Source of the DNA: Marinobacter sp050379415
GTDB taxonomy: Bacteria; Pseudomonadota; Gammaproteobacteria; Pseudomonadales; Oleiphilaceae
Direction: 5' to 3'
DNA length: 64,000 nucleotides
NCBI RefSeq assembly: GCF_050379415.1
Contig: NZ_JBNRLS010000002.1
Coordinates: forward strand, 868,001 to 932,000
Shown here: positions 44,374-53,488 of the stretch, in pieces
How the letters are laid out: every line of letters begins with the position of its first letter
Position numbering within the stretch: position 1 is the first letter of the stretch
Notes under the pieces: generated by a model
The model's input: only the letters and a program-made list of their open reading frames with translations
The model's database searches: none
Told to the model about the DNA's origin: nothing
Program-made: the position numbers and the translations under genes

Positions 44374-45393
44374 ATGACAACTCCCGGAACCGTCTCCGTC
44401 GCTGCCCTGCGCCAATACGTCCGTGCCGCCGAAGCCTCGGGCATCGATATCCTCCCTCTTATTACCCGTGCCGGACTGGATCCCGCCATCCTGGAAACCG
44501 ATGACGGCCGCATCAACGGCGAACAGTTCCAGAACTTCATCCGCCAGTTCGTCGAAGTGGCCAACAACCCCATCCTCGGCCTGGAAACCGGTGATTTCGT
44601 GCAACCCGGCTCCTACAGCGTACTCGGTTACATCACCATGAGCTGCTCCACCCTGGGTGAAGCCGTGGCGCGAATTGCCCCATTTGAAAAACTGGTCGGC
44701 GACATGGGCACCACCCGCCTGTCCGTGCACGGCGATACCCTCAAACTGACCTGGCACTGCAACTACGACGATCCGGTGGTGCGCCCGCACCTGGTGGATA
44801 ACGTGTTCGCCTCCTGGATCAACTACGCCCGCTGGCTGGCGGATGACACCACCACCGCGCCAACCGCCGTCCAGTTGCGCCGGCAATCGCCAGGCCCAGA
44901 GCTGGAAGCCGCCTACCATCAGCGCTGGCACTGCCCTGTCGTGTTCGGGGCCGAGGAGGACTGCATCACCCTCCCCAAAGCCCTGCTGGACACCCGCCTG
45001 CGTCAGCCCGACCCCCAGCTCCGCAAAACCCTGGAGGCCCACGCCCTCACCCAGCTGGCCTCACTGGAGACCGACAGTGACCTCACCTCCCGGGTAAAAC
45101 ACAGCATCCAGAAACAACTCAACCATGGCATCACCCGCCAGGACCTGGTCGCCGAAGATCTCGGCCTCACCAGCCGCACCCTGCAACGGAAACTGAGTCA
45201 GGAAGGCGTGTCCTACCAGCGCTTACTGGATGATGTACGGCAACAGATGGCGGAGGACTATCTGCGGAACACCGACATGGCGATTCCGGACATTGCGCTG
45301 AGGCTGGGGTATAGCGAAACCACCTCGTTTCACCGGAAGTTCAAGGCGGTGGCGGGGAAGACGCCCGGGGAATTTCGGCGTGGGGAATCGTGA
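44374..45393 (+). CDS. AraC-family transcriptional regulator with an arabinose-binding-type N-domain
   Basis: The 339-residue protein has an N-terminal ligand domain (about 10-200) of the type found in OruR and similar Pseudomonas AraC regulators, and a C-terminal pair of helix-turn-helix motifs (about 240-335). The second motif shows the family signature DIALRLGYSETTSFHRKFKAVAGKTPGEFR. The effector is unknown. No divergent target gene is adjacent: argG lies downstream on the other strand. AraC members of this form often control amino acid or lipid catabolism. Confidence 0.88.
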   Translation: MTTPGTVSVAALRQYVRAAEASGIDILPLITRAGLDPAILETDDGRINGEQFQNFIRQFVEVANNPILGLETGDFVQPGSYSVLGYITMSCSTLGEAVARIAPFEKLVGDMGTTRLSVHGDTLKLTWHCNYDDPVVRPHLVDNVFASWINYARWLADDTTTAPTAVQLRRQSPGPELEAAYHQRWHCPVVFGAEEDCITLPKALLDTRLRQPDPQLRKTLEAHALTQLASLETDSDLTSRVKHSIQKQLNHGITRQDLVAEDLGLTSRTLQRKLSQEGVSYQRLLDDVRQQMAEDYLRNTDMAIPDIALRLGYSETTSFHRKFKAVAGKTPGEFRRGES

Positions 45394-45397
45394 AGAT

Positions 45398-45606
45398 GGG
45401 GTCAGATGAACGGAGTTCATCAGACCCCGGAGTAACTCAGGGGTCTGAAGAAAACCTTCTTCTGACCCCAACTTAGACTCAACGCCAAAGCCAAAACATA
45501 AAAAAAAGGGGTCAGAAGAAAGCGTTCTTCTGACCCCGGTGCTGCGGGCTAATCCCGGCGCTGGGCACATACTCAGGGGTCTGATGAACTCCGTTCATCT
45601 GACCCC
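45398..45606. repeat. REP cluster of four hairpins
   Basis: Hairpins at 45398-45428 (A-A, 31 nt, apical GAACGGAGTTC), 45440-45469 (T-T), 45508-45537 (perfect form) and 45576-45606 (T-T, 31 nt, apical GAACTCCGTTC). Linkers are 11, 38 and 38 nt. The first and last are mirror images of each other: the 31-nt apical sequences are reverse complements. Confidence 0.9.
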
Positions 45607-45621
45607 ATCTTAAAGCCTACC

Positions 45622-46833
45622 TCAAAGCTTACGCCCCTTCGAAGCAGCAATCCGCAACCGCAGCGCATTCAGCTTGATAAACCCTTCCGCATCCTTCTGA
45701 TCATACGCACCTTCGTCTTCCTCAAAGGTCGCGATCTTCTCGTCGAACAGGGAATCCTCGGACTTCCGGCCAACCACATCCACGTTGCCCTTGTAGAGCT
45801 TCAGGCGAACCACGCCATTCACATACTCCTGGGTGTTGTCGATCAGCGCCTGCAGGGCCTCGCGCTCGGGGGACCACCAGTAACCGTTGTAGATCACCTC
45901 GGCGTAGCGCGGCATGATGCTGTCTTTCAGGTGCGCCACTTCACGGTCCAGGGTGATGGACTCGATGGCACGGTGGGCACGCAGCATGATGGTGCCACCC
46001 GGGGTCTCGTAACAGCCGCGGGACTTCATGCCCACGTAGCGGTTCTCGACAATGTCGATCCGGCCGATACCATTGGCGCCGGCCACCTTGTTCAGGTGCT
46101 CCAGAACCTCGTGGGGCTTCATGTCCTGACCGTCGATGGCCACGATGTCGCCCTTCTCGTAGGTCAGCTCGATGTAGGTCGGCTTGTCCGGCGCGTCTTC
46201 CGGAGCAACGCTCCAGCGCCACATGTCTTCCTCGGCTTCCGCCCAGGGATCTTCCAGGTTGATGCCTTCGTAGGAGATGTGCAGCAGGTTGGCATCCATG
46301 GAGTACGGGCTCTTGCCCTTCTTCTTCTCCACCGGAATGTTGCGCTCGTCGCAGTAGGCCATCAGCTTCTCGCGGGAGTTCAGATCCCACTCACGCCAGG
46401 GCGCAATCACCTTCACACCCGGCTTCAGCGCGTAGGCACCCAGCTCGAAACGCACCTGGTCGTTGCCCTTACCGGTGGCACCGTGGGAGATCGCATCGGC
46501 ACCGGTCTCATTGGCGATCTCGATCAGCCGACGGGAAATCAGCGGGCGGGCAATGGAAGTACCCAGCAGGTACTCACCCTCATAAACGGTGTTGGCGCGG
46601 AACATCGGGAACACGTAATCGCGTACAAACTCCTCGCGCAGATCCTCGATGTAGATCTCCTTGACGCCCAGCGCTTCCGCCTTCGCACGCGCCGGCTCCA
46701 CTTCCTCGCCCTGGCCGATGTCGGCAGTGAACGTCACCACCTCACAGTTATAGGTATCCTGCAACCACCGCACGATAACGGAAGTATCCAGGCCACCGGA
46801 ATAGGCCAGAACCACCTTTTTAATATCAGACAT
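45622..46833 (-). CDS. argG: Argininosuccinate synthase, ArgG
   Basis: ArgG condenses citrulline and aspartate with ATP to argininosuccinate in arginine synthesis. The 403-residue protein has the ATP pyrophosphatase loop AYSGGLDTS (about 10-18), the segment SHGATGKGNDQVRFE for citrulline/ATP binding, and the C-terminal end of the family. It stands alone, flanked by REP arrays. Its 5' leader has no clear ArgR box by eye. Confidence 0.97.
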   Translation of the reverse strand: MSDIKKVVLAYSGGLDTSVIVRWLQDTYNCEVVTFTADIGQGEEVEPARAKAEALGVKEIYIEDLREEFVRDYVFPMFRANTVYEGEYLLGTSIARPLISRRLIEIANETGADAISHGATGKGNDQVRFELGAYALKPGVKVIAPWREWDLNSREKLMAYCDERNIPVEKKKGKSPYSMDANLLHISYEGINLEDPWAEAEEDMWRWSVAPEDAPDKPTYIELTYEKGDIVAIDGQDMKPHEVLEHLNKVAGANGIGRIDIVENRYVGMKSRGCYETPGGTIMLRAHRAIESITLDREVAHLKDSIMPRYAEVIYNGYWWSPEREALQALIDNTQEYVNGVVRLKLYKGNVDVVGRKSEDSLFDEKIATFEEDEGAYDQKDAEGFIKLNALRLRIAASKGRKL

Positions 46834-46937
46834 GCCCTTGCTCCAGACTGAACAGAATGGATGTGTTGAAAAGAAGAGCGATATTGTACGGAAGTGCGGA
46901 AGGAAAGGCTATTGGGCGAATGGCGAGGGCGAGGCAT

Positions 46938-47009
46938 GGCACAGGGGTTTGATTGGGCACAGGGGTTTGATTGGGCACAGGGGTTTGATTGGGCACAGGG
47001 GTTTGATTG
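46938..47009. repeat. 18-nt tandem repeat, four copies, derived from a REP flank
   Basis: The unit GGCACAGGGGTTTGATTG occurs four times head to tail (46938-47009) and runs directly into a fifth, diverged copy that is the start of the REP hairpin at 47016 (GGCACAGGGGTCTGATGA). The repeat is therefore a tandem growth of the left edge of a REP. The gap between argG and the array holds no gene. Confidence 0.9.
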
Positions 47010-47015
47010 GGCACA

Positions 47016-47158
47016 GGGGTCTGATGAAAGCCTTCATCTGACCCCATCTTAGACTTTGGCACTGGGGTCTGAAGAAAACCTTCTTCTGACCCCGAGTTAG
47101 ATCTCTACCCCGGAGTTGGATGGAACTTGGGGTCAGATGAAGGCTTTCATCAGACCCC
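47016..47158. repeat. REP cluster of three hairpins
   Basis: Hairpins at 47016-47045 (T-T), 47064-47093 (T-T) and 47129-47158 (A-A), linkers 18 and 35 nt, just after the 18-nt tandem repeat and before the exonuclease I gene. Confidence 0.92.
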
Positions 47159-47168
47159 TGTTCATGAA

Positions 47169-48617
47169 TCACACATAAGGAATCAACGATTCCCCATAAA
47201 AATGCAACTCCTCCAGAACATGCCGCTTCTCCGGCGTCAGCTCCGGATCGGCCGCCAGCCGCTGAAGCTCGTGGGCATAGGCCTCCAGCGACCGCCAGCC
47301 CTTCTTCGGGTGCATCAGCCGCTCGGAGCGGAACTGTTCCCAGCGCTCCATCTCCTCGCCAATCAGGGTGCTCGGGTAATTCCGGGCCCGGTAACGGAAC
47401 AGCATCTCCTGCAGCCGCTCATCCTCGAACCGCACTTCCTGCTCCCCCAGCGTTTCCACCGGCTGGCTCAGGAGCCAGTTGAGTTTCTCCCGGTCAGTCT
47501 TGCTGATAAACCCGCCGGCATAGAGCTGCTCATCCGGATCGGTCAGGTCACTGCCCTCGAAATCCTGATCAAAGGCCTGGGCGATGCGAGCCGGCAAATC
47601 CGGCGCCTTGCGCAGTTTGGCCAGGTTGGCCCGAAGCACGTCACCGTCCAGCTCCAGCTCTTCCAGTCGCTCGGCAGAGAGCGTGGATAACATGTTCGCC
47701 GGCGCCAGCACTGGGCACTTGTTCAGCTGCACACCCTTGAGCGGGAACCGGCTCACGCCCTCCCCCAACTCCGCCTGTGAGGTAAACACCCGCTCACGAA
47801 TCTGCTCCGGGGTGGCGCCAATCAGCTCGTCCGGATCTTCCCTCAGGTCATAGACAACCACCAGATTCTTGTTGGTGGGATGGTCCGCCACCGGCGCCAC
47901 CAGCGCACAACAGCCCCGACTGGCCGGGTACTTGGCGGAGATATGGAACACCGGCTTCATGGTGCCGGTATCCAGCATCTGGCGGGCCGAGTGCTTGTCC
48001 TTATTCTGCAACACAAAGTCGAACAGCTTGGGCTGCTTCTCCTTGATCAGCTTGGCCACCGCAATGGTCGCTTCCACATCGGACATGGCATCGTGGGCAC
48101 TCTCGTGAGCAATGCCATTGGCCACCGTCAGCTCCTCCAGTTTGAAACTGGGGCTGCCGTCTTCCTTCTTTGGCCAGTTGATGCCCTCGGGGCGCAGTGC
48201 ATAGGTCAGCCGCACCATATCGATGATGTCCCAGCGGGAATTCCCGTTCTGCCACTCCCGGGCATAGGGGTCACGCAGATTCCGGTACAGCGTGTGCCGG
48301 GTCACCTCATCATCAAAGCGCAGGCTGTTGTACCCCACCACACAGGTTCCCGGCTGACTGAACGCCTCGTTGATCTGCGCAATAAATTCGGCCTCCGGGA
48401 AGCCCTCTTCCACCGCTTTCTGGGGCGTAATCCCGGTAATCAGGCAGGCTTCCGGGGAAGGCAGGTAGTCGTCCGCCGGCTTGCAGTAGATCACCAGCGG
48501 ATCCTCGATAATATTCAGATCCGCATCCGTCCGAACCCCGGCAAACTGTGCAGGCCGATCATGCACCGGATCGACACCAAAGGTTTCGTAATCGTGCCAG
48601 TAGAACGAACGGATCAA
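47169..48617 (-). CDS. sbcB: Exodeoxyribonuclease I (SbcB)
   Basis: ExoI degrades single-stranded DNA 3' to 5' and acts in repair and mismatch correction. The 482-residue protein has the DEDDh exonuclease core, with the first acidic pair in WHDYETFG (about 8-13), the second in VVGYNSLRFDDEV and the last in HDAMSDVEAT, and the C-terminal SH3-like and helical domains of the family. The start is TTG at 48617, ten bases after AGGAG, and gives MIRSFYWHDYE, which matches the family N-terminus. It is a single-gene unit. Confidence 0.95.
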   Translation of the reverse strand: MIRSFYWHDYETFGVDPVHDRPAQFAGVRTDADLNIIEDPLVIYCKPADDYLPSPEACLITGITPQKAVEEGFPEAEFIAQINEAFSQPGTCVVGYNSLRFDDEVTRHTLYRNLRDPYAREWQNGNSRWDIIDMVRLTYALRPEGINWPKKEDGSPSFKLEELTVANGIAHESAHDAMSDVEATIAVAKLIKEKQPKLFDFVLQNKDKHSARQMLDTGTMKPVFHISAKYPASRGCCALVAPVADHPTNKNLVVVYDLREDPDELIGATPEQIRERVFTSQAELGEGVSRFPLKGVQLNKCPVLAPANMLSTLSAERLEELELDGDVLRANLAKLRKAPDLPARIAQAFDQDFEGSDLTDPDEQLYAGGFISKTDREKLNWLLSQPVETLGEQEVRFEDERLQEMLFRYRARNYPSTLIGEEMERWEQFRSERLMHPKKGWRSLEAYAHELQRLAADPELTPEKRHVLEELHFYGESLIPYV

Positions 48618-48685
48618 GGGGAGACTCCTGGTAATTTGAATAATGCCCGGAGTTTAGAATGAACAAGGGGTGCGAGACAAACGAA

Positions 48686-48847
48686 GGGGTCAGATGAAAG
48701 CTTTCATCAGACCCCAGTGCCAAAGCCGATCTCCCGGGCGATCCCAAACTCAGGGGTCTGAAGAACTCGTTCTTCTGACCCCAACTTCAGATCTAACTCA
48801 GAGCCAGATTCCAAAACGGGGTCAGAAGAAAGCCTTCTTCTGACCCC
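48686..48847. repeat. REP cluster of three hairpins
   Basis: Hairpins at 48686-48715 (A-A), 48753-48782 (T-T, apical GAACTCGTTC) and 48818-48847 (perfect form), linkers 37 and 35 nt, upstream of the exonuclease I gene. Confidence 0.92.
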
Positions 48848-48851
48848 ACTT

Positions 48852-49094
48852 TCACGCCGCACTCTCGTTCAAATCCCGAGACAACATCGCCTCGATACTC
48901 AAATGGTAGTCCAACGTCTCCCACTCAATACCTGTGCCGTCACAAATAAATCGATACTTGCGAAAATCCGAAATCGAAGCCTGTTCAAGTTCCGGATACC
49001 AGGAGACCGGAGTCGAAATAACCCGTCCATCTGCCAGCTCAACGTGAAGATACCGATCGTCGATATGGACGTCCTTACCTTTTAAACCAGGCAT
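48852..49094 (-). CDS. DUF2442 family protein
   Basis: The 80-residue product starts MPGLKGKDVHIDDRYLHVEL and carries the DUF2442 pattern ADGRVISTPVSWYPEL. It overlaps the DUF4160 gene by 20 bases, with AGGAG eight bases before its ATG. The DUF4160-DUF2442 pair is a common two-gene cassette of unknown function, sometimes proposed to be a toxin-antitoxin-like unit. It ends four bases from a REP hairpin. Confidence 0.85.
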   Translation of the reverse strand: MPGLKGKDVHIDDRYLHVELADGRVISTPVSWYPELEQASISDFRKYRFICDGTGIEWETLDYHLSIEAMLSRDLNESAA

Positions 49095-49305
49095 CCCACT
49101 TCTCCTGAAATTCAGTCCGATACGTTTCAATGATCCTGAGGCATTCCTTCAGCTCCTGATTCTTCAGGGAACTGTAATTCACTCTCGAAGACCGCAACTC
49201 GATTTTAGCCCATCGCTCACCTTTCATCACATGCACGTGAGCGGGTTCGTGGTCATTGGCATAGAAAAAGAACTTGAAACCATTCAGGTAAAGAAGGGTA
49301 GGCAC
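49075..49305 (-). CDS. DUF4160 family protein
   Basis: The 76-residue product starts MPTLLYLNGFKFFFYANDHE, with the family signature PAHVHVMKGERWAKIEL. It is the first gene of the overlapping pair with DUF2442. The conserved histidines in EPAHVHV may bind metal, but this is not established. It is flanked by REP clusters on either side of the pair. Confidence 0.85.
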   Translation of the reverse strand: MPTLLYLNGFKFFFYANDHEPAHVHVMKGERWAKIELRSSRVNYSSLKNQELKECLRIIETYRTEFQEKWDAWFKR

Positions 49306-49376
49306 TGATCACTCCTTGATCTGGCCCTTGGATTTTTTGCGGTCGGAGTCGAAAGCCAAGACGGGGTCATAACTCA

Positions 49377-49471
49377 GGGGTCTGAAGAAAGCCTTCTTCT
49401 GACCCCAACTTCCGGCCGAACTCGGAGCCAAGGTCCCAAACGGGGTCAGAAGAAGGCTTTCTTCAGACCCC
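49377..49471. repeat. REP inverted pair, with a short partial copy before it
   Basis: Hairpins at 49377-49406 (T-T) and 49442-49471 (A-A), linker 35 nt. A stub GGGGTCAT at about 49363 looks like the start of a further, lost hairpin. Confidence 0.9.
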
Positions 49472-49485
49472 ATGTGCAACAACTC

Positions 49486-50397
49486 CTAGAACAACTTCTC
49501 CCCCAAATCCGCCTGATGCGTCCGCAATCGAGGCACCCCAGCCCCCGTCAACGTACCCATATCCACCGTCATATTGGTAGGCAGGTTAATAAACACCCCC
49601 TGCCCGGCCTGAATCACATTCGCCCCGTCGGGACTCTGCCATTCCACACCTTCCCGCTGAAAACCTATAAAGAAATCATCGGTAAAGCCGGTTCCACCGG
49701 AGCCATCATCTGCACCGACAATCAGCGAACGCAATTGGGATAAAGCAGCGCAAGTTTCGCCGGGCACACAGGCACCATTTGCGTCAGCGATACCAATCTG
49801 CGTTGCGCGCTTTGAGGTTTCGAGATTATCTGGCCCGAACAGGGTCGCCTGCTGTGGGGTTCCCGAAGAGTCATTGATCATCAGACCAATATCGCCACTG
49901 AAGGAGGTGGTGTTTGAGGAAACAGAACCCCGAGCCTGCTTGAACCCCATCCGGAAACCGGAAAGCCGGCCAACCGAGTTATCCGGATTCACCTCATCCG
50001 GATCCACGGCGAGCTCGATATAGGGATCATAAGCTTCGAAAGGAACGGCGTCACCGGCCTCGTAGGTCACACCGTCATACTGAGCACCATCACCTTCGCG
50101 GGCAAGGTGCCCCAGCGCCACGTGGCTAGCGGCAAAATCCGCCCCACCATCAATCTGGCCCACTACGACATCATCAATATTGACCCTCGTCTCAATATCC
50201 ATATTCAGGGTCATGCGCGTGAACTCATGCCCGGAGGCCGTGGTCCCCACCGGAAGGTTCTCAATGTTCATAAAAGCCTGCCCTGTCACCTCACCCATCC
50301 TTTCCTCGGAAATAGGCTCAAGCTCTGCATAGGCAAAGGGCGCCACACCCAGGCAGAACACGGCAAGGGCAGCGTATCCATACGCTCGCTGTTTCAT
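49486..50397 (-). CDS. Exported protein, DUF6160/FilA-like
   Basis: The 303-residue product has a signal peptide (cleavage near AYAELEP, about 25) followed by the motif ISEERMGEVTGQAFMNIE. A short helix with VTGQA right after the leader is what I recall for the DUF6160 group linked to filamentous or surface structures in gammaproteobacteria. The rest is strand-rich with Asp, Gly and Thr and no cysteine cluster. I start at 50397; the frame extends to a TTG at 50424 but without a better ribosome site. The role is not known. Confidence 0.65.
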   Translation of the reverse strand: MKQRAYGYAALAVFCLGVAPFAYAELEPISEERMGEVTGQAFMNIENLPVGTTASGHEFTRMTLNMDIETRVNIDDVVVGQIDGGADFAASHVALGHLAREGDGAQYDGVTYEAGDAVPFEAYDPYIELAVDPDEVNPDNSVGRLSGFRMGFKQARGSVSSNTTSFSGDIGLMINDSSGTPQQATLFGPDNLETSKRATQIGIADANGACVPGETCAALSQLRSLIVGADDGSGGTGFTDDFFIGFQREGVEWQSPDGANVIQAGQGVFINLPTNMTVDMGTLTGAGVPRLRTHQADLGEKLF

Positions 50398-50655
50398 AGG
50401 TTGTATCTCGGATTGTTGATTCAAGAGCCAGTTTCGACGCCCGACTCCACTGCCACCGCCGCTTATTCTTCTTTTTACCAGCGATCGCAGGCGGCCACTT
50501 TGTGTTCTTTTTGATCAGCCACGAAAGCACTATAGCCGAGAAGCTGTAGCCACTGGTGTGCGGTTATTCACAATCGAAGGAAGGAAGTGCAGTGCAGGCA
50601 GGGGGACTAGTGCAGCACAGGGGTCTGGTGCAGGCACAGGGGGCCGGTGCGGCAC

Positions 50656-50816
50656 AGGGGGCTGATGAAAACCTTCATCTGACCCCAACTTCAGGCCAAA
50701 CTCAGAGCCAAGTTCCAAGACGGGGTCAGAAGAAAGTGTTCTTCAGACCCCATGTTCAAGCCAAACTCAGAGCCAGACTCCAAAACGGGGTCAGAAGAAG
50801 GCTTTCTTCAGACCCC
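50656..50816. repeat. REP cluster of three hairpins preceded by tandem flank copies
   Basis: Hairpins at 50656-50685 (T-T, with GGGGGCTGA), 50722-50751 (A-A) and 50787-50816 (A-A), linkers about 35 nt. Three degenerate copies of GGCACAGGGG-type flank lie in tandem at about 50610-50660. The 50398-50829 gap holds nothing else that I can support. Confidence 0.88.
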
Positions 50817-50829
50817 AGGTGCAAGCCAA

Positions 50830-51567
50830 TCAGCCCGGGTTCCGGCGCCAAGCCAGCCCCAAAGCCAACAGCCCGATTGACAGCAACCCGATCGTACCAG
50901 GCTCAGGCACACTCGCCACCGGCGGCTTCTCCGGCTCCGGCGGCGCCGAATAGATCGCACCCACCGCATCAATATCGGCCCCAACGGTACCACCAGACTG
51001 CCCATCCTTGTCCGGGTCATCAATCAGCTGCACCGCATCGAACAGCAGCGAGCCGGCAGTAAAGCCACTGAAGATGGCGTCGATATCAAGGGAAGACGTC
51101 GAACCGGTCACGGACCCAACCTCGAAGAACCCATCACCATTGCCGTCGTAACCTGACCCCAGGAGGTCCAGGGTGTCCAACGTCGGGCGGATCGCCACAA
51201 AGGTATCTTCGATATCCGGGCCTACCTCGAAGATGTGAAGGTCATAGGCATCGTCGCCGCTGTTGGTGAGCGCATTATCGGTAAACGCAAGCTCAATCAG
51301 CCCCCCGCTACCCAGGGAAACCGAGCCAACAGAACCTCTGTAATTCGGAGCGCCCAGAGCCTCGTCCGGATCCATGTAATTTGGATCGGTCGGCACAGCC
51401 TCGCCACTGTAAGACGGATCATAATCAAGAACCCCATCGGCAAAGCTCACATCCCCATCCGGAAACGTAATCCCGTCATAAGTCACCGGCACCGCATATA
51501 CCCTGGCCGAAAACGCCACCAACAGAATGATCAAACCAGCCTGCATCAATCGAACATATCCCTGCAT
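50830..51567 (-). CDS. PEP-CTERM exported protein
   Basis: The 245-residue product has a signal peptide (about 1-26), a beta-rich, Asp/Gly-rich body with a cadherin-like calcium-binding look (DDPDKDGQSGG), and a C-terminal sorting signal: PEP motif VPEPGTIGLLSI, a hydrophobic segment and the basic end AWRRNPG. Such proteins are recognised by exosortase and delivered to the surface, often together with exopolysaccharide. No exosortase gene is visible in this window. GGAG lies eight bases before the ATG. Confidence 0.88.
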   Translation of the reverse strand: MQGYVRLMQAGLIILLVAFSARVYAVPVTYDGITFPDGDVSFADGVLDYDPSYSGEAVPTDPNYMDPDEALGAPNYRGSVGSVSLGSGGLIELAFTDNALTNSGDDAYDLHIFEVGPDIEDTFVAIRPTLDTLDLLGSGYDGNGDGFFEVGSVTGSTSSLDIDAIFSGFTAGSLLFDAVQLIDDPDKDGQSGGTVGADIDAVGAIYSAPPEPEKPPVASVPEPGTIGLLSIGLLALGLAWRRNPG

Positions 51568-51742
51568 AGTGTTACTCCATAACTCCTTATGAATTAATAA
51601 CGTGCAGCGGTACAAAGGCAGGAACCATTCCGGTTACCGGGAATAACGCTCATTACAGTAGGTTGCGTCCGACCATGAACCCGCCCAGAACCCCATCCGT
51701 TAAAAATGTCGACGCAGGCACAGGGGGGCTGGGACCGGCACA

Positions 51743-51837
51743 GGGGTCTGAAGAAAACCTTCTTCTGACCCCAACTTCAGGCCTAACTCCGAGCCAGATT
51801 CCAAGACGGGGTCAGAAGAAAGCGTTCTTCAGACCCC
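51743..51837. repeat. REP inverted pair upstream of hipBA
   Basis: Hairpins at 51743-51772 (T-T) and 51808-51837 (A-A), linker 35 nt, 25 bases before the hip operator candidate. A partial copy of the flank (CAGGGGGGCTGGG) precedes it. Confidence 0.9.
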
Positions 51838-51861
51838 AGGTGCCAACCCTCATCCCTAGAA

Positions 51862-51913
51862 GAGGATAAACTTGCCCTTACCCCCCACAAGGTATATCGT
51901 CAAACTTATCCTC
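51862..51913. promoter_or_regulatory. Candidate HipB operator
   Basis: GAGGATAA at 51862-51869 and TTATCCTC at 51906-51913 form an 8-bp inverted repeat 15 bases before the hipB ATG. E. coli HipB sites have the core TATCC-N8-GGATA; here the same words occur but the spacing is 36 bases, so they may be two half operators that bind two HipB dimers. It is a prediction. Confidence 0.5.
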
Positions 51914-51927
51914 CAAAGGGTATAACC

Positions 51928-52176
51928 ATGAAAATCACCTCGCCCGAACAACTAGCCCAGGCCCTCAAAAACGCCCGAAAGGAACTTGGTCTGACCCAAC
52001 AAGCTGCAGCCGATCTGGTTGGCATCAAACAGGCCACGGTATCAGCTCTCGAAAACAATCCGTGCAGCAGCCGCCTGGAAACACTCTTCAAGTTACTGGC
52101 CGCCCTTAACCTCGAGTTAAACCTGTCCGAGCGCGGCACGGCTGAGCAGTCATCCGGCTGGGATCAGGAGTGGTAG
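51928..52176 (+). CDS. hipB: HipB-like antitoxin, XRE family
   Basis: The 82-residue protein is a small XRE-type helix-turn-helix (about 10-65, LGLTQQAAADLVGIKQATVS). It is the antitoxin and repressor of the hip module in E. coli, where it binds HipA and the operator. It ends three bases before hipA starts, as in other hipBA operons. AAGGG lies eight bases before the ATG. Confidence 0.9.
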   Translation: MKITSPEQLAQALKNARKELGLTQQAAADLVGIKQATVSALENNPCSSRLETLFKLLAALNLELNLSERGTAEQSSGWDQEW

Positions 52177-52179
52177 ATC

Positions 52180-53478
52180 ATGCCGCAGCTTATTGTCGCC
52201 CTTAACGGCCTTCATGTCGGCGCACTAACCCTGGACCGCTCCGGAGGAATGGAATTTCAGTACAACGCAGAATGGCTAGACAGGCCCGGCGCACGCGCCA
52301 TCTCGCTTTCACTACCCTTGTCACGGTCACCCTACAGGGGTGAGCTGGTCTACAATTTTTTCGACAACCTCCTGCCAGACTCCGACGCCATTCGCGCACG
52401 GATGCAAGCCCGGTTCAAAATCCCATCCCGGCACCCGTTCGACCTACTGTCCACCATTGGCCGCGACTGCGTGGGCGCCATCCAGCTTTTCCCCGAGAAC
52501 GCATCCGCTCCGGATGTCAGAGCAGTAACCGCCGAGCCGCTGGATACCCAAACCATTGCAAATTTGCTCAAGGGTTATCGAGACGCGCCCCTCGGAATGA
52601 CAGGCGAACAGAATTTCAGAATTTCCCTGGCAGGAGCACAAGAGAAAACAGCCCTACTCTGGCACAACAACCAGTGGCAGCGCCCCGTTGGCAGCACACC
52701 GACAAGTCACATCTTCAAGCTTCCCATCGGGTTCCTCGACCACAGCAACATCGACCTTCGGGAAAGCGGCGAGAATGAATGGCTTTGCCTACAAATTCTG
52801 AAAGCCTTCGACATCCCCGTTCCCAACGCGAAACTCGCCGAATTCGCAGACCAGAAGGTATTGATTGTAGAGCGCTTCGATAGGCGCTGGTCTGGTGACG
52901 GTTCCTGGTTAATAAGGCTTCCCCAGGAGGATTTTTGCCAGGCATTGGGTATCGCCCCCGCCATCAAATATGAAAGCGACGGCGGACCGGGCATCCGGGA
53001 GGGCATGGACCTCTTACTGGGCTCCCAGCAGGCAACGCTGGATCGCGAGCGCTTCTTCAAAGCACAGATCCTGTTCTGGCTACTGAGTGCTATCGACGGG
53101 CATGCCAAGAACTTCAGCCTGTTCATAGAACCAGGCTCCGCTTACCGCATGACGCCTCTGTACGATGTCATATCCGCTTACCCACTGATGGCGCAGGGGA
53201 GCCTCCCTCCAGAAAGGGCCAAAATGGCCATGGCCGTCCGGGGCCAAAACAAACACTACCATTGGACCCGCATTCAGCCGAGACACTTCCTCAGCACTGC
53301 AAAACAGGTTGGCTACTCCGCCAACCATGCCAAGGCACTGATCGAAGAAATCGCAGCTCAGACAGACAGAGTCGTCACCGAAATCGAGGCGATGCTGCCT
53401 CAAGGCTTTCCTGAACACGTCAGCGGGCCGATTCTCGAAGGGATAAGGAAGCAAGCCAAAAAGCTAGAGGGCGCCTGA
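52180..53478 (+). CDS. hipA: HipA-like serine/threonine kinase toxin
   Basis: HipA phosphorylates glutamyl-tRNA synthetase in E. coli and induces persistence. The 432-residue protein has the N-terminal domain (GRDCVGAIQLFPE at about 90), the P-loop-like strand ISLAGAQEKTALLW at about 150, catalytic SAIDGHAKNFS near 305, and the metal-binding YDVISAYP. These are complete, so it is probably an active kinase. The length is close to E. coli HipA. hipB precedes it by three bases. Confidence 0.92.
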   Translation: MPQLIVALNGLHVGALTLDRSGGMEFQYNAEWLDRPGARAISLSLPLSRSPYRGELVYNFFDNLLPDSDAIRARMQARFKIPSRHPFDLLSTIGRDCVGAIQLFPENASAPDVRAVTAEPLDTQTIANLLKGYRDAPLGMTGEQNFRISLAGAQEKTALLWHNNQWQRPVGSTPTSHIFKLPIGFLDHSNIDLRESGENEWLCLQILKAFDIPVPNAKLAEFADQKVLIVERFDRRWSGDGSWLIRLPQEDFCQALGIAPAIKYESDGGPGIREGMDLLLGSQQATLDRERFFKAQILFWLLSAIDGHAKNFSLFIEPGSAYRMTPLYDVISAYPLMAQGSLPPERAKMAMAVRGQNKHYHWTRIQPRHFLSTAKQVGYSANHAKALIEEIAAQTDRVVTEIEAMLPQGFPEHVSGPILEGIRKQAKKLEGA

Positions 53479-53488
53479 GGCAATCACA

